In this document: positions 15,020-24,462 of the stretch, piece after piece | Layout: each line of letters begins with the position of its first letter | Numbering within the stretch: position 1 is the stretch's first letter | Origin: Thermoplasmata archaeon | GTDB lineage: Archaea; Thermoplasmatota; Thermoplasmata; UBA10834 | Direction of reading: 5' to 3' | NCBI GenBank assembly: GCA_020696365.1 | Contig: JAEHCM010000001.1 | Span: forward strand, 82,813 to 146,812 | Length of the DNA stretch: 64,000 nt | Notes under the pieces: generated by a model | The model's input: the letters and a program-made list of their open reading frames with translations, nothing else | What the model was told of the DNA's origin: nothing | The model's database searches: none | Position numbers and translations under genes: made by a program

Positions 15020-16249
15020 CTAGTTATCGAGCGAAGCCAGATTTCTACATATAAGGTGGACCGCCACGTAGCTGGGCACTCTCGTCGGACCGGCGTCCAG
15101 GTCGAACCCTACCCCTCTAAGGGTCACGCTCGCAGGCGCCTCCAGACTTACGCCGACCTCCTCCTCCCCGAATGCCCGGGGCACAGCATCCCTGAACGGG
15201 TCGAACCTGTCGAGTTTCTCCCTGGTCATCGGCACGACCTCGAACCCGGTCTTACCGTGCAGAGAGCTCGGAAGGCGGATCAGTCTACGGACATCGGAGG
15301 TAACAGGCTCGTCGGTCTCCCCCTTGACCTTCCCTTTAACCCTCAGGTCAACGAGCTCCAGGAACGCATCGCTGTTCCGTTTCTCCGAGAACACCTCGAA
15401 GGTGTCCTCGTCTCTCATCCGATCGGCGCCACTCCTACCCTTGTTCTTCACGAAGAGGTCTTCGTAGAGCCCCCCGATGGTCTTCGGCCCGATATCTCGT
15501 TTGGATGCCGCTAGCGTCTTCGAGACGAGCCTCTTCGCGTCCTCCTCGGGCATCTCCTCCAGCTCTGCCAGGAGCTCCTCGATGCCCCTCCGTATCCTTC
15601 TCTTCCACCCCCCGTCCGCACGCGTGGGCATGGCACGCCTGTGGCTCACCCCAGGGCGGTCCTTGAATCTGCTCTGCTCGAACGCGCTCCTCGGGAAGAC
15701 CCAATCGAGATCCAGGCCGGTGCCCGTCACGTAGTCCACGACCTCCCTCCTCTCGTGCGAAGTCAACTTGAGGACCTTCTGGTTGTTCACGTGTACGTGG
15801 TACCCCCTTCCTCCTGAGAACACTATCTTAAGGTCGCCCTCGTCGAACCCGAGGTCTTCGTTGAGGAATTCGTCGATGAGCCTCTTGACTTCCCGCTTGA
15901 CCCTCCCGAGCATCTGTTCATAGGACAGCCCCTTCGTACCCTCGACATGGTCCGCGTCGAGGTCGAACAACAGGTCCGCCCCGAGCCAGGACTTCTCAGG
16001 CATGGTGGGGGCATCAGGCTTCTCGTAGTAGGCGGTGGAGTAGTAGGCGTGCGATGGCGTCTGCTCGACGAGGTACTTCTTCAGAGCCGCTCTGCTCGGA
16101 AACGCCATGTGCCTCATCATGAAGGTGCGGTCGAAGAACATGAACCCGAACTCCCGCCTGGCGAACCTCTCGGGCATGTCCAGGGGAGATTCCGTATAAT
16201 GCCTGGCGAACAGTTTCATAACGAACCTTTTCGAACCGTTCGAAATCAT
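15020..16249 (-). CDS. priS: DNA primase small (catalytic) subunit PriS
   Basis: 409 residues, archaeo-eukaryotic primase family. Catalytic acidic pair in LLFDLDADHVEG (about 93-104), the SGGRGYHVHV motif (about 144-153), and the nucleotide-binding region SDVRRLIRLPSSLHGKTGF (about 320) are all visible. It makes RNA/DNA primers with PriL, which is not in the window. A TATA-like TTAATATACG (minus, near 16277) gives a leaderless ATG 16249. It is divergent from the 16375 gene. Confidence 0.95.
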   Translation of the reverse strand: MISNGSKRFVMKLFARHYTESPLDMPERFARREFGFMFFDRTFMMRHMAFPSRAALKKYLVEQTPSHAYYSTAYYEKPDAPTMPEKSWLGADLLFDLDADHVEGTKGLSYEQMLGRVKREVKRLIDEFLNEDLGFDEGDLKIVFSGGRGYHVHVNNQKVLKLTSHERREVVDYVTGTGLDLDWVFPRSAFEQSRFKDRPGVSHRRAMPTRADGGWKRRIRRGIEELLAELEEMPEEDAKRLVSKTLAASKRDIGPKTIGGLYEDLFVKNKGRSGADRMRDEDTFEVFSEKRNSDAFLELVDLRVKGKVKGETDEPVTSDVRRLIRLPSSLHGKTGFEVVPMTREKLDRFDPFRDAVPRAFGEEEVGVSLEAPASVTLRGVGFDLDAGPTRVPSYVAVHLICRNLASLDN

Positions 16250-16374
16250 CGCGGCTGCGTTATCCCACTGACGCGTATATTAAACTGACATTTACAGTCC
16301 TGCTGCATTCTGGGTGCACGTCGGAAACCATAAAAAGGCCTCAGCACCATCCAGCGACCCGCTAGGTAGGGCAC

Positions 16375-17259
16375 ATGAACAAGATCTACGTGAAGCTCAT
16401 TCTCAGCAGCGAGGGTGAACCCCCCAAGCGCATCGTCGAACGCTTGAAGCGAATCGGCGCGCTCCCCCTCGTCGGTGATTTCGATTTCGAGTTGGAACTC
16501 AGCCCGGACGAGCGGTTGTTCGACAAACTCGATACGATCCACAAGGCTCTAAAGGGCTCAAGGGTCAGATACACCGTCACGACCCAGGCGGGAGCCATCA
16601 AGCCTTTGGAGGGCGGCACCTCGACGCGTTCGGTCTCCTCGTTGGATGGCCTCAAGCCAGCCGATATGAAGAAGGCCGTCTACATACAGAAGCTAGACCG
16701 GTGGCGGGAGATGGGGTTGGACGTCTCAGAACTGGAAGAGGTGCTGGATGCCGACATGACCCTTTTCAAGGAGGCCAGCAAGGAGTTCCTCAGAACTCAC
16801 TTGAACAGCATGTCCGTGGTGAGTGACAAGCACCCGCCTGATATCCAACTCGATGGTGAGGTGCTGGCGCTCCTCAACGAGGAGGGTAAGACGATTGCGG
16901 GCCTCGCCAAGACCACAGGCCACTCGGAAGAGCAGGTCACCCTTTCACTCGGACGCTTGATGTCATCTGGGAGCGCGACCCTCACTGGCTCCGGGAAAGG
17001 GGAGAAGTACGTGCTCGTCCCACCGCCTGCGCCACCCCCTGTCAAGAAGAAGCTCAGAACCCTTCCAGCGGAAGACGTCGAGGAGGCCGAGGACAGGGTC
17101 TACAGCGCCCTTTCTCCTAACGGTACCACGCGTGGGCAGGTCCTCAGGGCGACCAGGTTGCCCGAGGAGCAGCTCTCCAAGGCGCTGGCATCCCTCTCGA
17201 AGAAGGGCAGGATACGCGTCATAGGCAAGGGCATGAAGGCGCGGTTCGTACCCTCCTGA
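16375..17259 (+). CDS. Winged-helix protein with N-terminal alpha/beta domain
   Basis: 294 residues. The first 70 or so form an alpha/beta domain (MNKIYVKLILSSEGEPPKRI; YTVTTQAGAIKPL) of ferredoxin-like rhythm. A helical middle section follows, then two winged-helix-like domains: IAGLAKTTGHSEEQVTLSLG (about 180-210) and QVLRATRLPEEQLSKALASL (about 255-285). Between them is a proline-rich linker (VPPPAPPPVKKK). It looks like a DNA- or RNA-binding regulator; no family known to me. TATA-like CCATAAAAAGG lies at 16327-16337; ATG 16375 follows GGTAGGG. Confidence 0.7.
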   Translation: MNKIYVKLILSSEGEPPKRIVERLKRIGALPLVGDFDFELELSPDERLFDKLDTIHKALKGSRVRYTVTTQAGAIKPLEGGTSTRSVSSLDGLKPADMKKAVYIQKLDRWREMGLDVSELEEVLDADMTLFKEASKEFLRTHLNSMSVVSDKHPPDIQLDGEVLALLNEEGKTIAGLAKTTGHSEEQVTLSLGRLMSSGSATLTGSGKGEKYVLVPPPAPPPVKKKLRTLPAEDVEEAEDRVYSALSPNGTTRGQVLRATRLPEEQLSKALASLSKKGRIRVIGKGMKARFVPS

Positions 17260-17353
17260 TCCTGGCACGGTTGCAGATCGTGGTCCTGGCCGATGCATCT
17301 GGTAAAAGCTTTATACGGACACTTCCGATTGAGCGCCGCCCAGGGAAGGATAC

Positions 17354-18223
17354 ATGATGCGTGCGTTCGAGCTGACTAAGACCAAGGTGAGGTATCCGGG
17401 CTCGGACTTCCCGGCCTTGGACGATGTTTCTGTCGGGGCAGATGAAGGCGAGATAGTCCTTCTGCTCGGATCCAACAATGCCGGCAAATCCACCTTCTGC
17501 AGGCTTCTGAACGGTCTCGTGCCCAATTCGATTCCAGCACAGGTCGGTGGAAAGGCGGAGGTTCTGGGACGGGATGTTAGAAGAACCTCGGTCGCCAGGC
17601 TCGCCACGCTGGTCGGCATGGTCTTCCAGGAGCCGGATAACCAGCTGTTCTGTATGAGCGTCGAAGAAGAGGTGGCGTTCGGACCGGAGAACTTGGCGAT
17701 TCCGAGGGCAGAGATCATCGCTAGGGTCGAATGGGCTCTCGAGGCCGTTGGGCTGAGCGGGTACAACGCTCGCTCGCCGTCCAACCTGTCGGGGGGCGAG
17801 AAGCAGCGGCTGGTCATTGCAGCCGCCCTGTCCATGCGCCCGCGGCTGCTCGTCCTGGACGAGCCGGCATACGCCTTAGACCCCGCTGGCAGGCTGGACC
17901 TGTATGCGCTCCTCCGCCTTCTTCGCGAGAGATACGGCATGACTATCATCATCGCGGAGCGGGACGCAGAGGAGATGGCGGAGCTGTGTGACCGCGTGAT
18001 TCTCCTTCGCAACGGCAGGGTGGTAGCCGACGGACCTCCGAGCGAAGTCCTGTCGGACATCGATGAGGTGGTTGCTGCGGGAGTGTCGCCTCCCCAGATT
18101 GCCCACTTGAGCTCGCTCTTGGCGGACAGGTTTCCGGGCAAGACGCGCCCATTCCTTACGACGGACGACGCGGAGAAGGAGATCGCAGACCTGGTTCGAA
18201 CTGCAGGGAGCGGTGCTCCGTGA
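17354..18223 (+). CDS. ECF transporter ATPase A1
   Basis: 289-residue ABC ATPase of an energy-coupling-factor importer. Walker A LLGSNNAGKSTFCR (about 36-49; Gly-Ser-Asn-Asn replaces the usual GxxGxG-like middle), Q-loop GMVFQEPDNQLF, signature NLSGGEKQR, Walker B LLVLDEPAYALDP and switch His replaced in context by IIIAERDAEEM (Glu-Arg, no His). First of four genes; it overlaps the second ATPase by 4 bases. A TATA-like GCTTTATAC lies at 17308-17316. Confidence 0.92.
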   Translation: MMRAFELTKTKVRYPGSDFPALDDVSVGADEGEIVLLLGSNNAGKSTFCRLLNGLVPNSIPAQVGGKAEVLGRDVRRTSVARLATLVGMVFQEPDNQLFCMSVEEEVAFGPENLAIPRAEIIARVEWALEAVGLSGYNARSPSNLSGGEKQRLVIAAALSMRPRLLVLDEPAYALDPAGRLDLYALLRLLRERYGMTIIIAERDAEEMAELCDRVILLRNGRVVADGPPSEVLSDIDEVVAAGVSPPQIAHLSSLLADRFPGKTRPFLTTDDAEKEIADLVRTAGSGAP

Positions 18224-19077
18224 ATGCTAGCGTCACCGCTCGGCGTCTTCCGATCATCTCCTTGCAGGATGTGAGGTTCTCGTACGAGGGCGGCATCGAG
18301 GCACTCAAAGGGGTATCGTTAAGTGTTGCCAGAGGGGAGAACGTGGCCGTCGTCGGTGGGAACGGCTCCGGCAAAACGACACTCGCGAAGCACCTCAACG
18401 GGCTCCTGAAACCGTCATCGGGGAGGGTTCTCGTTGGGGGGGAAGACTCCAGCAAGACGAGTGTCGCGATGCTGGCCAGGACCGTCGGCTACGTATTTCA
18501 GAACCCGGACTATCAGCTGTTCTGCACATCAGTGGAGGAGGAGGTCCGCTTCGGACCGAAGAACATGGGGTTCGGACGTGACGACGAATCTGCGCTCGCG
18601 GAACGCGCGCTGAAGCTTATGGACATAAGCCATCTGCGGGAGCAATCACCTGTCTCGCTGAGTCTCGGCGACAGGAGAAAGATCGCGATTGCCTCTGTGC
18701 TAGCGACCTCTCCCATAGTGCTCATCCTCGACGAGCCCACTACCGGCTTGGATTCAGTGGAGTCTGCACAGCTCATGGCCACATTGGACGTCCTGCGTTC
18801 CGAGGGTATGACTGTCGTGCTGATCACACACGATATGCGGCTGGTCGCTCAGCATATGGACCGCGTGGTCGTCATGTCCGAGGGGAGCGTCGCGCTCGAT
18901 GCCGGTGTTGAGGAAGCGTTCTCCGACCCTGACCGGTTGAGACGGTGCAAACTCCTCGCCCCTCCGATAACCGTCCTAGCTCAGAGGTTGCAGGCTCAAG
19001 GTGTCCTTCCGAAGGGAGCGGCTACGCCTCTTCAGCTGGTGGAGCTGGTGGCACGTGTTCGGGGTGAGCGGCAATGA
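18220..19077 (+). CDS. ECF transporter ATPase A2
   Basis: 285 residues, partner of the preceding ATPase. Walker A VVGGNGSGKTTLAK, Q-loop GYVFQNPDYQLF, Walker B LILDEPTTGLD and switch His in VLITHDMRLV are normal. The signature motif is SLSLGDRRK where LSGGQ is expected, so the two ATPases are complementary: this one has a switch His but a weak signature, the first a good signature but no switch His. That asymmetry suggests one functional ATP site per heterodimer (inference). GTG 18220 overlaps the previous stop. Confidence 0.92.
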   Translation: MNASVTARRLPIISLQDVRFSYEGGIEALKGVSLSVARGENVAVVGGNGSGKTTLAKHLNGLLKPSSGRVLVGGEDSSKTSVAMLARTVGYVFQNPDYQLFCTSVEEEVRFGPKNMGFGRDDESALAERALKLMDISHLREQSPVSLSLGDRRKIAIASVLATSPIVLILDEPTTGLDSVESAQLMATLDVLRSEGMTVVLITHDMRLVAQHMDRVVVMSEGSVALDAGVEEAFSDPDRLRRCKLLAPPITVLAQRLQAQGVLPKGAATPLQLVELVARVRGERQ

Positions 19078-19862
19078 CGAGGTTCAAGGACCTGTACACG
19101 GAGGCGGACACGTTCCTGCACCGGCTCGACCCGCGTGTGAAGATGGCATCCGTGCTCCTGCTCAGCCTCCTCGCCCTCATCATGTCCGCCCTGGCATACC
19201 TGCTCGTGCTGCTCACATTCATCTTCGTCCTGCTCCTGCTCGCTAGGTCGAGCTACAGGAAGACTGCGTTCGCGATGAAGTTCGTGTTGAGATTCATGGC
19301 GCTGATAGCGATCCTATGGCCGCTGTTCGACCCCTCTGGCACCCCCGTCCTGATTAGGTTGGGGCCGGTGGTCATCACTGAGCCAGGTATATGGAGGGGT
19401 TTGGCGTCTGCCGTTCGCGTAGGATGCCTCGCAACGGTATGGTACATACTGATATTCACGACCTCGCAACGGGATCTCGTTCGGGGCCTAGTGAAACTGG
19501 GCCTGAGATTCGATTTCGGCCTGGCCCTGGCAATCGCCCTGAGATACTTCCCGACGTTCGGAACCGTGATGGAGTCGATCATCGACGCGCAACGGTCGCG
19601 TGGCATGGAGTTCGAGAAGGGCAACATGTTCGTACGTGCGAGGAAGTACGTGGCCGTCCTCGGCCCCGCGATCGTCTCGGCGCTTAAGACCGCGGACATG
19701 CTCGCACTGGCTCTGCAATCGAGAGCCTACGGCGCGCGCAGAAACAGGACATATCTCAGGGAACTCAAAATGCGTCCTTCGGACTACGTGGCGTTGGTGA
19801 CAGTTCTCGCCATGTTCATCGTTCCAACCGTAGCTAAGTACGCTTTCTCCGTACCTATATGA
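19074..19862 (+). CDS. ECF transporter transmembrane coupling protein EcfT
   Basis: 262-residue integral membrane protein with EcfT/CbiQ layout: N-terminal RLDPRVKMASVLLLS, several hydrophobic helices (about 28-75, 95-120, 235-258), and the two coupling motifs that contact the ATPases, seen as DAQRSRGMEF and LQSRAYGARRN (Arg-Gly type). It overlaps the A2 gene by 4 bases. Confidence 0.92.
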   Translation: MTRFKDLYTEADTFLHRLDPRVKMASVLLLSLLALIMSALAYLLVLLTFIFVLLLLARSSYRKTAFAMKFVLRFMALIAILWPLFDPSGTPVLIRLGPVVITEPGIWRGLASAVRVGCLATVWYILIFTTSQRDLVRGLVKLGLRFDFGLALAIALRYFPTFGTVMESIIDAQRSRGMEFEKGNMFVRARKYVAVLGPAIVSALKTADMLALALQSRAYGARRNRTYLRELKMRPSDYVALVTVLAMFIVPTVAKYAFSVPI

Positions 19863-19869
19863 AGGCTAG

Positions 19870-20481
19870 ATGTTAAGTAGGGCGGCCAGTCTCCGCTGGT
19901 CGAGGACCATGGCATCTGGTACGGAAAATGAGGAGGCCCTGGACGACGAGCTCGACCAGCCGGACGGCGCGGGATTCGTTCCCCCAATCATCGTTGCCCG
20001 GTACGGCGTGCTCACGGCTCTGACGGCCGCCGTCACGTTCGCGACGTTCATCTACTTCGCACCCACGAAGGGTTATTTCAACATGGGCGACTCCATGGTG
20101 TTCTTCTGCGCGTTTGCGTTCGGCTGGCGCGCAGGCGCGATCTGTGGGGGGGTGGGGTCGGCCGTTGCCGATGTTCTGCTCGGGGCAGGATTCTTCGCAC
20201 CGTACACATTCCTGGCCAAGGGCTCGGAGGGCCTCGTCGCTGGCGTCATAGGCCGCCTCAACGGCGGCAGCAAGCTTGCGAAGGTGCTCGGCGTCTCCGC
20301 AGGCGGCACATGCATGGTGGTCACATATCTGCTGTGCGAGGTATTCCTCCTGAACGTCGGCTGGGGAGCTGCACTCGCGGAAGCCCCTGGCAACGTGATC
20401 CAGGTCATTGTCGGCGGGACGGTGGGCACGCTACTTGCATGGTATGTGAAGCGCGTCTACCCGTCCTCCGGCGCACTGTAG
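19870..20481 (+). CDS. ECF transporter substrate-binding (S) component
   Basis: 203 residues, six hydrophobic segments, with the S-component style motif PTKGYFNMGDSMVFFCAF and FGWRAGAICGGVGSAVADVL. S components bind a vitamin or precursor; similar MGD-containing ones include proteins for pyrimidine or pyridoxine precursors, but the ligand cannot be named here, and no riboswitch is visible ahead of the operon. ATG 19870 is 7 bases after ecfT; ATG 19909 (MASGTENEE) is an equally plausible start. The dedicated S gene makes this a group I ECF system. Confidence 0.88.
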   Translation: MLSRAASLRWSRTMASGTENEEALDDELDQPDGAGFVPPIIVARYGVLTALTAAVTFATFIYFAPTKGYFNMGDSMVFFCAFAFGWRAGAICGGVGSAVADVLLGAGFFAPYTFLAKGSEGLVAGVIGRLNGGSKLAKVLGVSAGGTCMVVTYLLCEVFLLNVGWGAALAEAPGNVIQVIVGGTVGTLLAWYVKRVYPSSGAL

Positions 20482-20490
20482 GTGTCGAGC

Positions 20491-21954
20491 TCACTTCCTC
20501 AGCTTCGCGAGTTCCTTATCGCCTATCTTGTCCCTCGGCATGAACCTCTTCATGCCTGCCATCATGTTCATCCCGAAGTTCATTAAGACCGCGGGCAGCG
20601 ATATGCCGAAGCGCGTCCCCGTCTCGACGACCTTGCCGGGGTTCATGATGCCGTAGGGGTCCATGAGCGCCTTGATCCTACGGATGAGCTCCGCACCCTC
20701 CTTGCCGCGGTAACGGTTGAGGTTCCCCGCGAAGAACAGGCCGAGACCGACCGGTCTCCCGCCGTTCTCGAAGGCGATGTCCCCGAGCTTCTTAGCGAAG
20801 CCCATCGCCGCGGTCGTGCGGAAGAAGTTGTGGTCGTCCGTGAGATAATAGGGCATCAACATGACCGTGTTCCTGTCCGCCACCGTCCCTATGATCGGTC
20901 CTTTGAGTTTCATCCGTTTCACGAGCGCCTTCGTATCCGCCAGGACTCTCTCGAACGATTCTATCGGGACGATTATCTCCCCTGGGATGGCTCCGGCGCC
21001 CATCTCTCTGACCCTGAACTCGTAGCTCCGCTCGGACCACTCGTGCTCCGCGACCTCGGAAGGCATCTTCTTCGCACCCGACGAAGTCATGATCTCGTCG
21101 AGCCCCTTCTCCTCGAGGTCGACGGCGTCCTTTGATCCAGTGAGCGCGCATGTGACCATGCAGCCCACCTCGGGCGCGTCCTTGCCTACCGCCCTGAGAT
21201 ACTCGAAGTGGACCTTGTCACCGAACATGATGTGCATCGGTTCGACATCGCTCCTGACGAGCTTGCGCAGTGCGGGGGTCATCTGTGCCAGGTCGTCGAA
21301 CGAGTATGCGACCGCCCTCAGCACCTCCGGCTTCGGCAGCACACTGAGCGTCACCTCCGTTATCACTCCGAGTATCCCCTCGGAGCCGACAAACAACCAA
21401 TTCAGGTTCGGCCCGCCACCGTACGTGGGGACGTACTTGTCGCCCGTGTGTATGATCCGCCCGATCGGCAGCACGACCTCCATGTCCCGTATCAGGTCTC
21501 CTGCCGTGCCGTACTTGTACGCACCTATGCCTGTCCCCCCGGTGCCTATCCACCCGCCGATGGTGGCGGAGGGTGCGCTGCTCGGATAGCACGGAAGGAA
21601 GAGCCCTTTCGCGTCGAGGGCGTCCCCGAGGGCCTTCCAGGTTATTCCTGGCTGTGCCGTGACGACGAGGTTCTTCTCATCTATGGAGATTATCTTGTTC
21701 ATGGCAGTCATGTCGAGGACGTATCCTCCCTGGACCGGCACCGCGCCTCCCAGGCCCCACGTGCCAGCCCCCCTGGGGACGATCGGTTTCTTCGTGGCGG
21801 CCGCCTTGGCCATCATCTGTGCCACCTCCTCCGAATACTGCGGTCTCACGACCTGGTCCGGGGTGGTCTTGAATATCAGGTCCATCTCCTTCGGGAGCGG
21901 TGCAAGGTCGTGGCTGTACAGTCTTCTCTCGAGCTTATCATCACAGGTCTCCAT
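20491..21954 (-). CDS. FAD-linked oxidase, GlcD/DLD type
   Basis: 487 residues of the FAD_binding_4 plus FAD-oxidase C-terminal family (glycolate oxidase GlcD, D-lactate dehydrogenase, alkylglycerone-phosphate synthase). Seen: IVPRGAGTWGLGGAVPVQGG (FAD pyrophosphate loop, about 64-83), GITWKALGDAL, SSAPSATIGGWIGTGGTGIG, LFVGSEGILGVITEVTL, and near the C-terminus LMDPYGIMNPGKVV. No [4Fe-4S] domain is fused. The electron acceptor and hydroxy acid cannot be told. ATG 21954 has AGGTG upstream; the longer open frame to 22029 is not family-like. Convergent with the ECF operon. Confidence 0.9.
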   Translation of the reverse strand: METCDDKLERRLYSHDLAPLPKEMDLIFKTTPDQVVRPQYSEEVAQMMAKAAATKKPIVPRGAGTWGLGGAVPVQGGYVLDMTAMNKIISIDEKNLVVTAQPGITWKALGDALDAKGLFLPCYPSSAPSATIGGWIGTGGTGIGAYKYGTAGDLIRDMEVVLPIGRIIHTGDKYVPTYGGGPNLNWLFVGSEGILGVITEVTLSVLPKPEVLRAVAYSFDDLAQMTPALRKLVRSDVEPMHIMFGDKVHFEYLRAVGKDAPEVGCMVTCALTGSKDAVDLEEKGLDEIMTSSGAKKMPSEVAEHEWSERSYEFRVREMGAGAIPGEIIVPIESFERVLADTKALVKRMKLKGPIIGTVADRNTVMLMPYYLTDDHNFFRTTAAMGFAKKLGDIAFENGGRPVGLGLFFAGNLNRYRGKEGAELIRRIKALMDPYGIMNPGKVVETGTRFGISLPAVLMNFGMNMMAGMKRFMPRDKIGDKELAKLRK

Positions 21955-22172
21955 CACGAAACACCTACTCGGTAACGGTTGTAGCGCGGGCATAAGAGCC
22001 CGCGGAAGGCAGTAAGCCGTCTTCCCCAATAAAACCTACACCTTCACCAGCCACTGACCCCGAGGCGCAGTCTGCTTTTCGTCATCCTGCACCGCTTCAA
22101 CGTCGAAAGTTTCTTATCTGACCGTTCAGTGAGATATATGCGGACAGAGACGAAACGGGGAGAGGATTACCG

Positions 22173-23045
22173 GTGGGCGCTACATTGAGAACGATCGGAT
22201 TGTTCACGCTACTCATACTGCTGTTCTCCGTGATCGGATACGTGATCGGCGGGCAATTCATGGACAACTGGATGATGGGTGCTGCGATATTCCTTGCTCT
22301 TGCAGCCGTCATAAACATAATCAGCTACTTCTACAGCTCGAAGATAGTGCTCTGGTCCTACCGGGCGAAGATCGTCTCCGAATCGGAGGCCCCCCGCCTC
22401 TTCAAGATAGTCAATTACATCTGCATGAAGAGCGACATGCCGATGCCGAGGATAGCCATCGTGCCGACGAAGACTCCCAACGCCTTCGCGACCGGTCGGA
22501 ACAAGAACAACGCGGTCGTCGCCGCGACCGAGGGGTTGGTGCTCCTGCTGAACGATGATGAGCTGGAGGGAGTACTCGCGCACGAGATGGCACACGTGAA
22601 GAACCGAGACATACTCGTGATGACGATCGCAGCCACTATCGCAGGTGCGATATCTTTCGCCGCGCGTATGCTGTGGTGGAACATGATCCTGGGCCGCAGG
22701 GGGGGCAGCGGCAATATTTATCTCCTCCTCGTGGTCGCGATAACCGCCCCGCTGGCCGCGCTCTTGATCCAGTTGGCGATATCGAGGAGCAGGGAATACA
22801 AGGCGGACAGGGCAGGCGCGTTGATGATACAGCGACCTCTGGCCCTGGCAAGGGCCCTTCAGAAGCTGGAGGACGCGAACATTCGCAGTCCCATGAGGAG
22901 AGGCAACCCCGCCAGTGCGAGCATGTTCATCGTTAACCCGTTCAGGGGAGGAGGGCTCTTCAAACTTTTCACGACACATCCTCCGATGAAGAAGCGAATC
23001 GAGAAGCTCCACGAGTTGGCGGAAGAGACGGGGCTCATAGGCTGA
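22173..23045 (+). CDS. htpX: HtpX-type membrane zinc metalloprotease
   Basis: 290 residues, family M48. Two N-terminal membrane helices (about 8-28 and 36-56), zinc motif LAHEMAHVKNRD (HExxH, about 137-148), two further helices (about 152-170 and 185-205), and the third-ligand region SRSREYKADRAGA. It degrades misfolded membrane proteins. GTG 22173 follows GGGGAGAGG with good spacing. Length and order match typical HtpX. Confidence 0.95.
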   Translation: MGATLRTIGLFTLLILLFSVIGYVIGGQFMDNWMMGAAIFLALAAVINIISYFYSSKIVLWSYRAKIVSESEAPRLFKIVNYICMKSDMPMPRIAIVPTKTPNAFATGRNKNNAVVAATEGLVLLLNDDELEGVLAHEMAHVKNRDILVMTIAATIAGAISFAARMLWWNMILGRRGGSGNIYLLLVVAITAPLAALLIQLAISRSREYKADRAGALMIQRPLALARALQKLEDANIRSPMRRGNPASASMFIVNPFRGGGLFKLFTTHPPMKKRIEKLHELAEETGLIG

Positions 23046-23057
23046 ATCGTCAGAGGC

Positions 23058-24350
23058 TTAGCCGACCTTCTCCCAATCCTCTAGTCTCAGGACGCTCGAG
23101 AGCGTGCCCCCTTGCTTGATCTCCTCTCTGAGCCGCTCCTCTCTCTCCGAGACGTCCACGGCGCGGTTCGCTACCTCGACGGCGTTCTCCTGTGGCACGA
23201 CGACCACACCGCTCTCGTCCCCAATGATCCAGTCCCCGGTCCTCACGGAGACTCCGCCGCAGATGATCTCGTGGCCGATCCCGCCGTATCCTTTCGGCTC
23301 TCCGGCGTTCGGCGCTATGTGCCTCGAGAAGCACGGGAAGCCCATCTCGACTATCGCGTCGACATCCCTGGCGGCGCCGTCGATGACCACGCCAACGACC
23401 CCCTTCGTCTTGCAGCTCCAGGAGGCCAGCTCGCCCCATACGGCAGTCTCTCCTCCGCACGCGTCAATCACTACCACGTCTCCGACCTGCGCTCGGTCGA
23501 TCGCCTCGACGGATTTTGCCCAGTCCCCGTTGACCGTCTGCACCGTGATAGCCCTTCCGACCATATTGGTGCCGTGCCGTATCCTGGGAGCGATGCCCTT
23601 CATAGCACCTTTCTTGTGCTGGGCATCGGCGATGTTGGGAGAGGATACCTTGGAGAACGCCTCGGCCAGGCTCTCCTGCGAGTACTTCTTGAAACGCTCC
23701 GAAGGCACGGCCTCTCCTGTCTCGATGGCCTTCTTGATCCTTGCGGAAGCCTCGGCGGCGTCCCGGGCCTTGATGATCGCTCCGCCGACTATGACTATCG
23801 ACGCACCGGACCGGACGACCTCCGCCGCGGTCTCGCTGTTGATCCCGCCGGCCGCGGCTACGGGTATGTTCACCGCCTCGACCACTCTCTTCAGCTCCTC
23901 GAACGGCGACCCCCCGACCATCTGTTCGTCCACGCCCACGTGCACACAGATGTAATCCACGCCCATCTTCTCAAGCTGTTTCGCCCTCGATGCCTTGTCG
24001 GGGACGTTGAACAGGTCCGCCATGACCTTGGCGCCGTACTGTCGCGCACTGAGTAGCGCCTCCGTGATGGTGGGGTCGGACGAGAGGGCGAGGACCGTGA
24101 CGATGTCCGCTCCCGACTTGGCGGCGATCTCCACCTCCGCTCCGCCCACGTCTATGATCTTCATGTCCGCCACGACGGTCGTCGCTGGAAACGCCTTCTT
24201 GAGCTTGCGGAGGATGTCGACCCCTTCGCTCTTGATCAGTGGCGTGCCCGCTTCTATCCAGTCAGCCCCCCCACTGATTGCCTCCGAGGCGATCGTCAGT
24301 GCCCTCTCCGCGTGTATCAGGTCCAGCGCGACCTGTAGAACGGGCCTCAT
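23058..24350 (-). CDS. Hexulose-6-phosphate synthase fused to RraA-like domain
   Basis: 430 residues in two domains. Residues 1 to about 212 are a 3-hexulose-6-phosphate synthase barrel (VALDLIHAERA; VVADMKIIDVGGAEVEIA; VHVGVDEQMVG; VAAAGGINSETA), which in archaea makes ribulose 5-phosphate from hexulose phosphate with release of formaldehyde, or the reverse. Residues about 240-430 are an RraA/HMG-aldolase-like fold (GDVVVIDACGGETAVWGELA; GVVIDGAARDVDAI). The fusion is known in archaea; the second domain may be an aldolase or regulator rather than an RNase E inhibitor. ATG 24350 is leaderless or nearly so; longer open frame to 24422 rejected. Confidence 0.92.
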   Translation of the reverse strand: MRPVLQVALDLIHAERALTIASEAISGGADWIEAGTPLIKSEGVDILRKLKKAFPATTVVADMKIIDVGGAEVEIAAKSGADIVTVLALSSDPTITEALLSARQYGAKVMADLFNVPDKASRAKQLEKMGVDYICVHVGVDEQMVGGSPFEELKRVVEAVNIPVAAAGGINSETAAEVVRSGASIVIVGGAIIKARDAAEASARIKKAIETGEAVPSERFKKYSQESLAEAFSKVSSPNIADAQHKKGAMKGIAPRIRHGTNMVGRAITVQTVNGDWAKSVEAIDRAQVGDVVVIDACGGETAVWGELASWSCKTKGVVGVVIDGAARDVDAIVEMGFPCFSRHIAPNAGEPKGYGGIGHEIICGGVSVRTGDWIIGDESGVVVVPQENAVEVANRAVDVSEREERLREEIKQGGTLSSVLRLEDWEKVG

Positions 24351-24462
24351 CGGTTGGAATGACCGCTGTCCCGGACTAAAAACCTGTCTGAGCGATGATT
24401 CGCACGTGGGGCGCGCGTGCAAGAAACAATAATAAGCGAATCACCGCATTCTGCGGAGTGCA

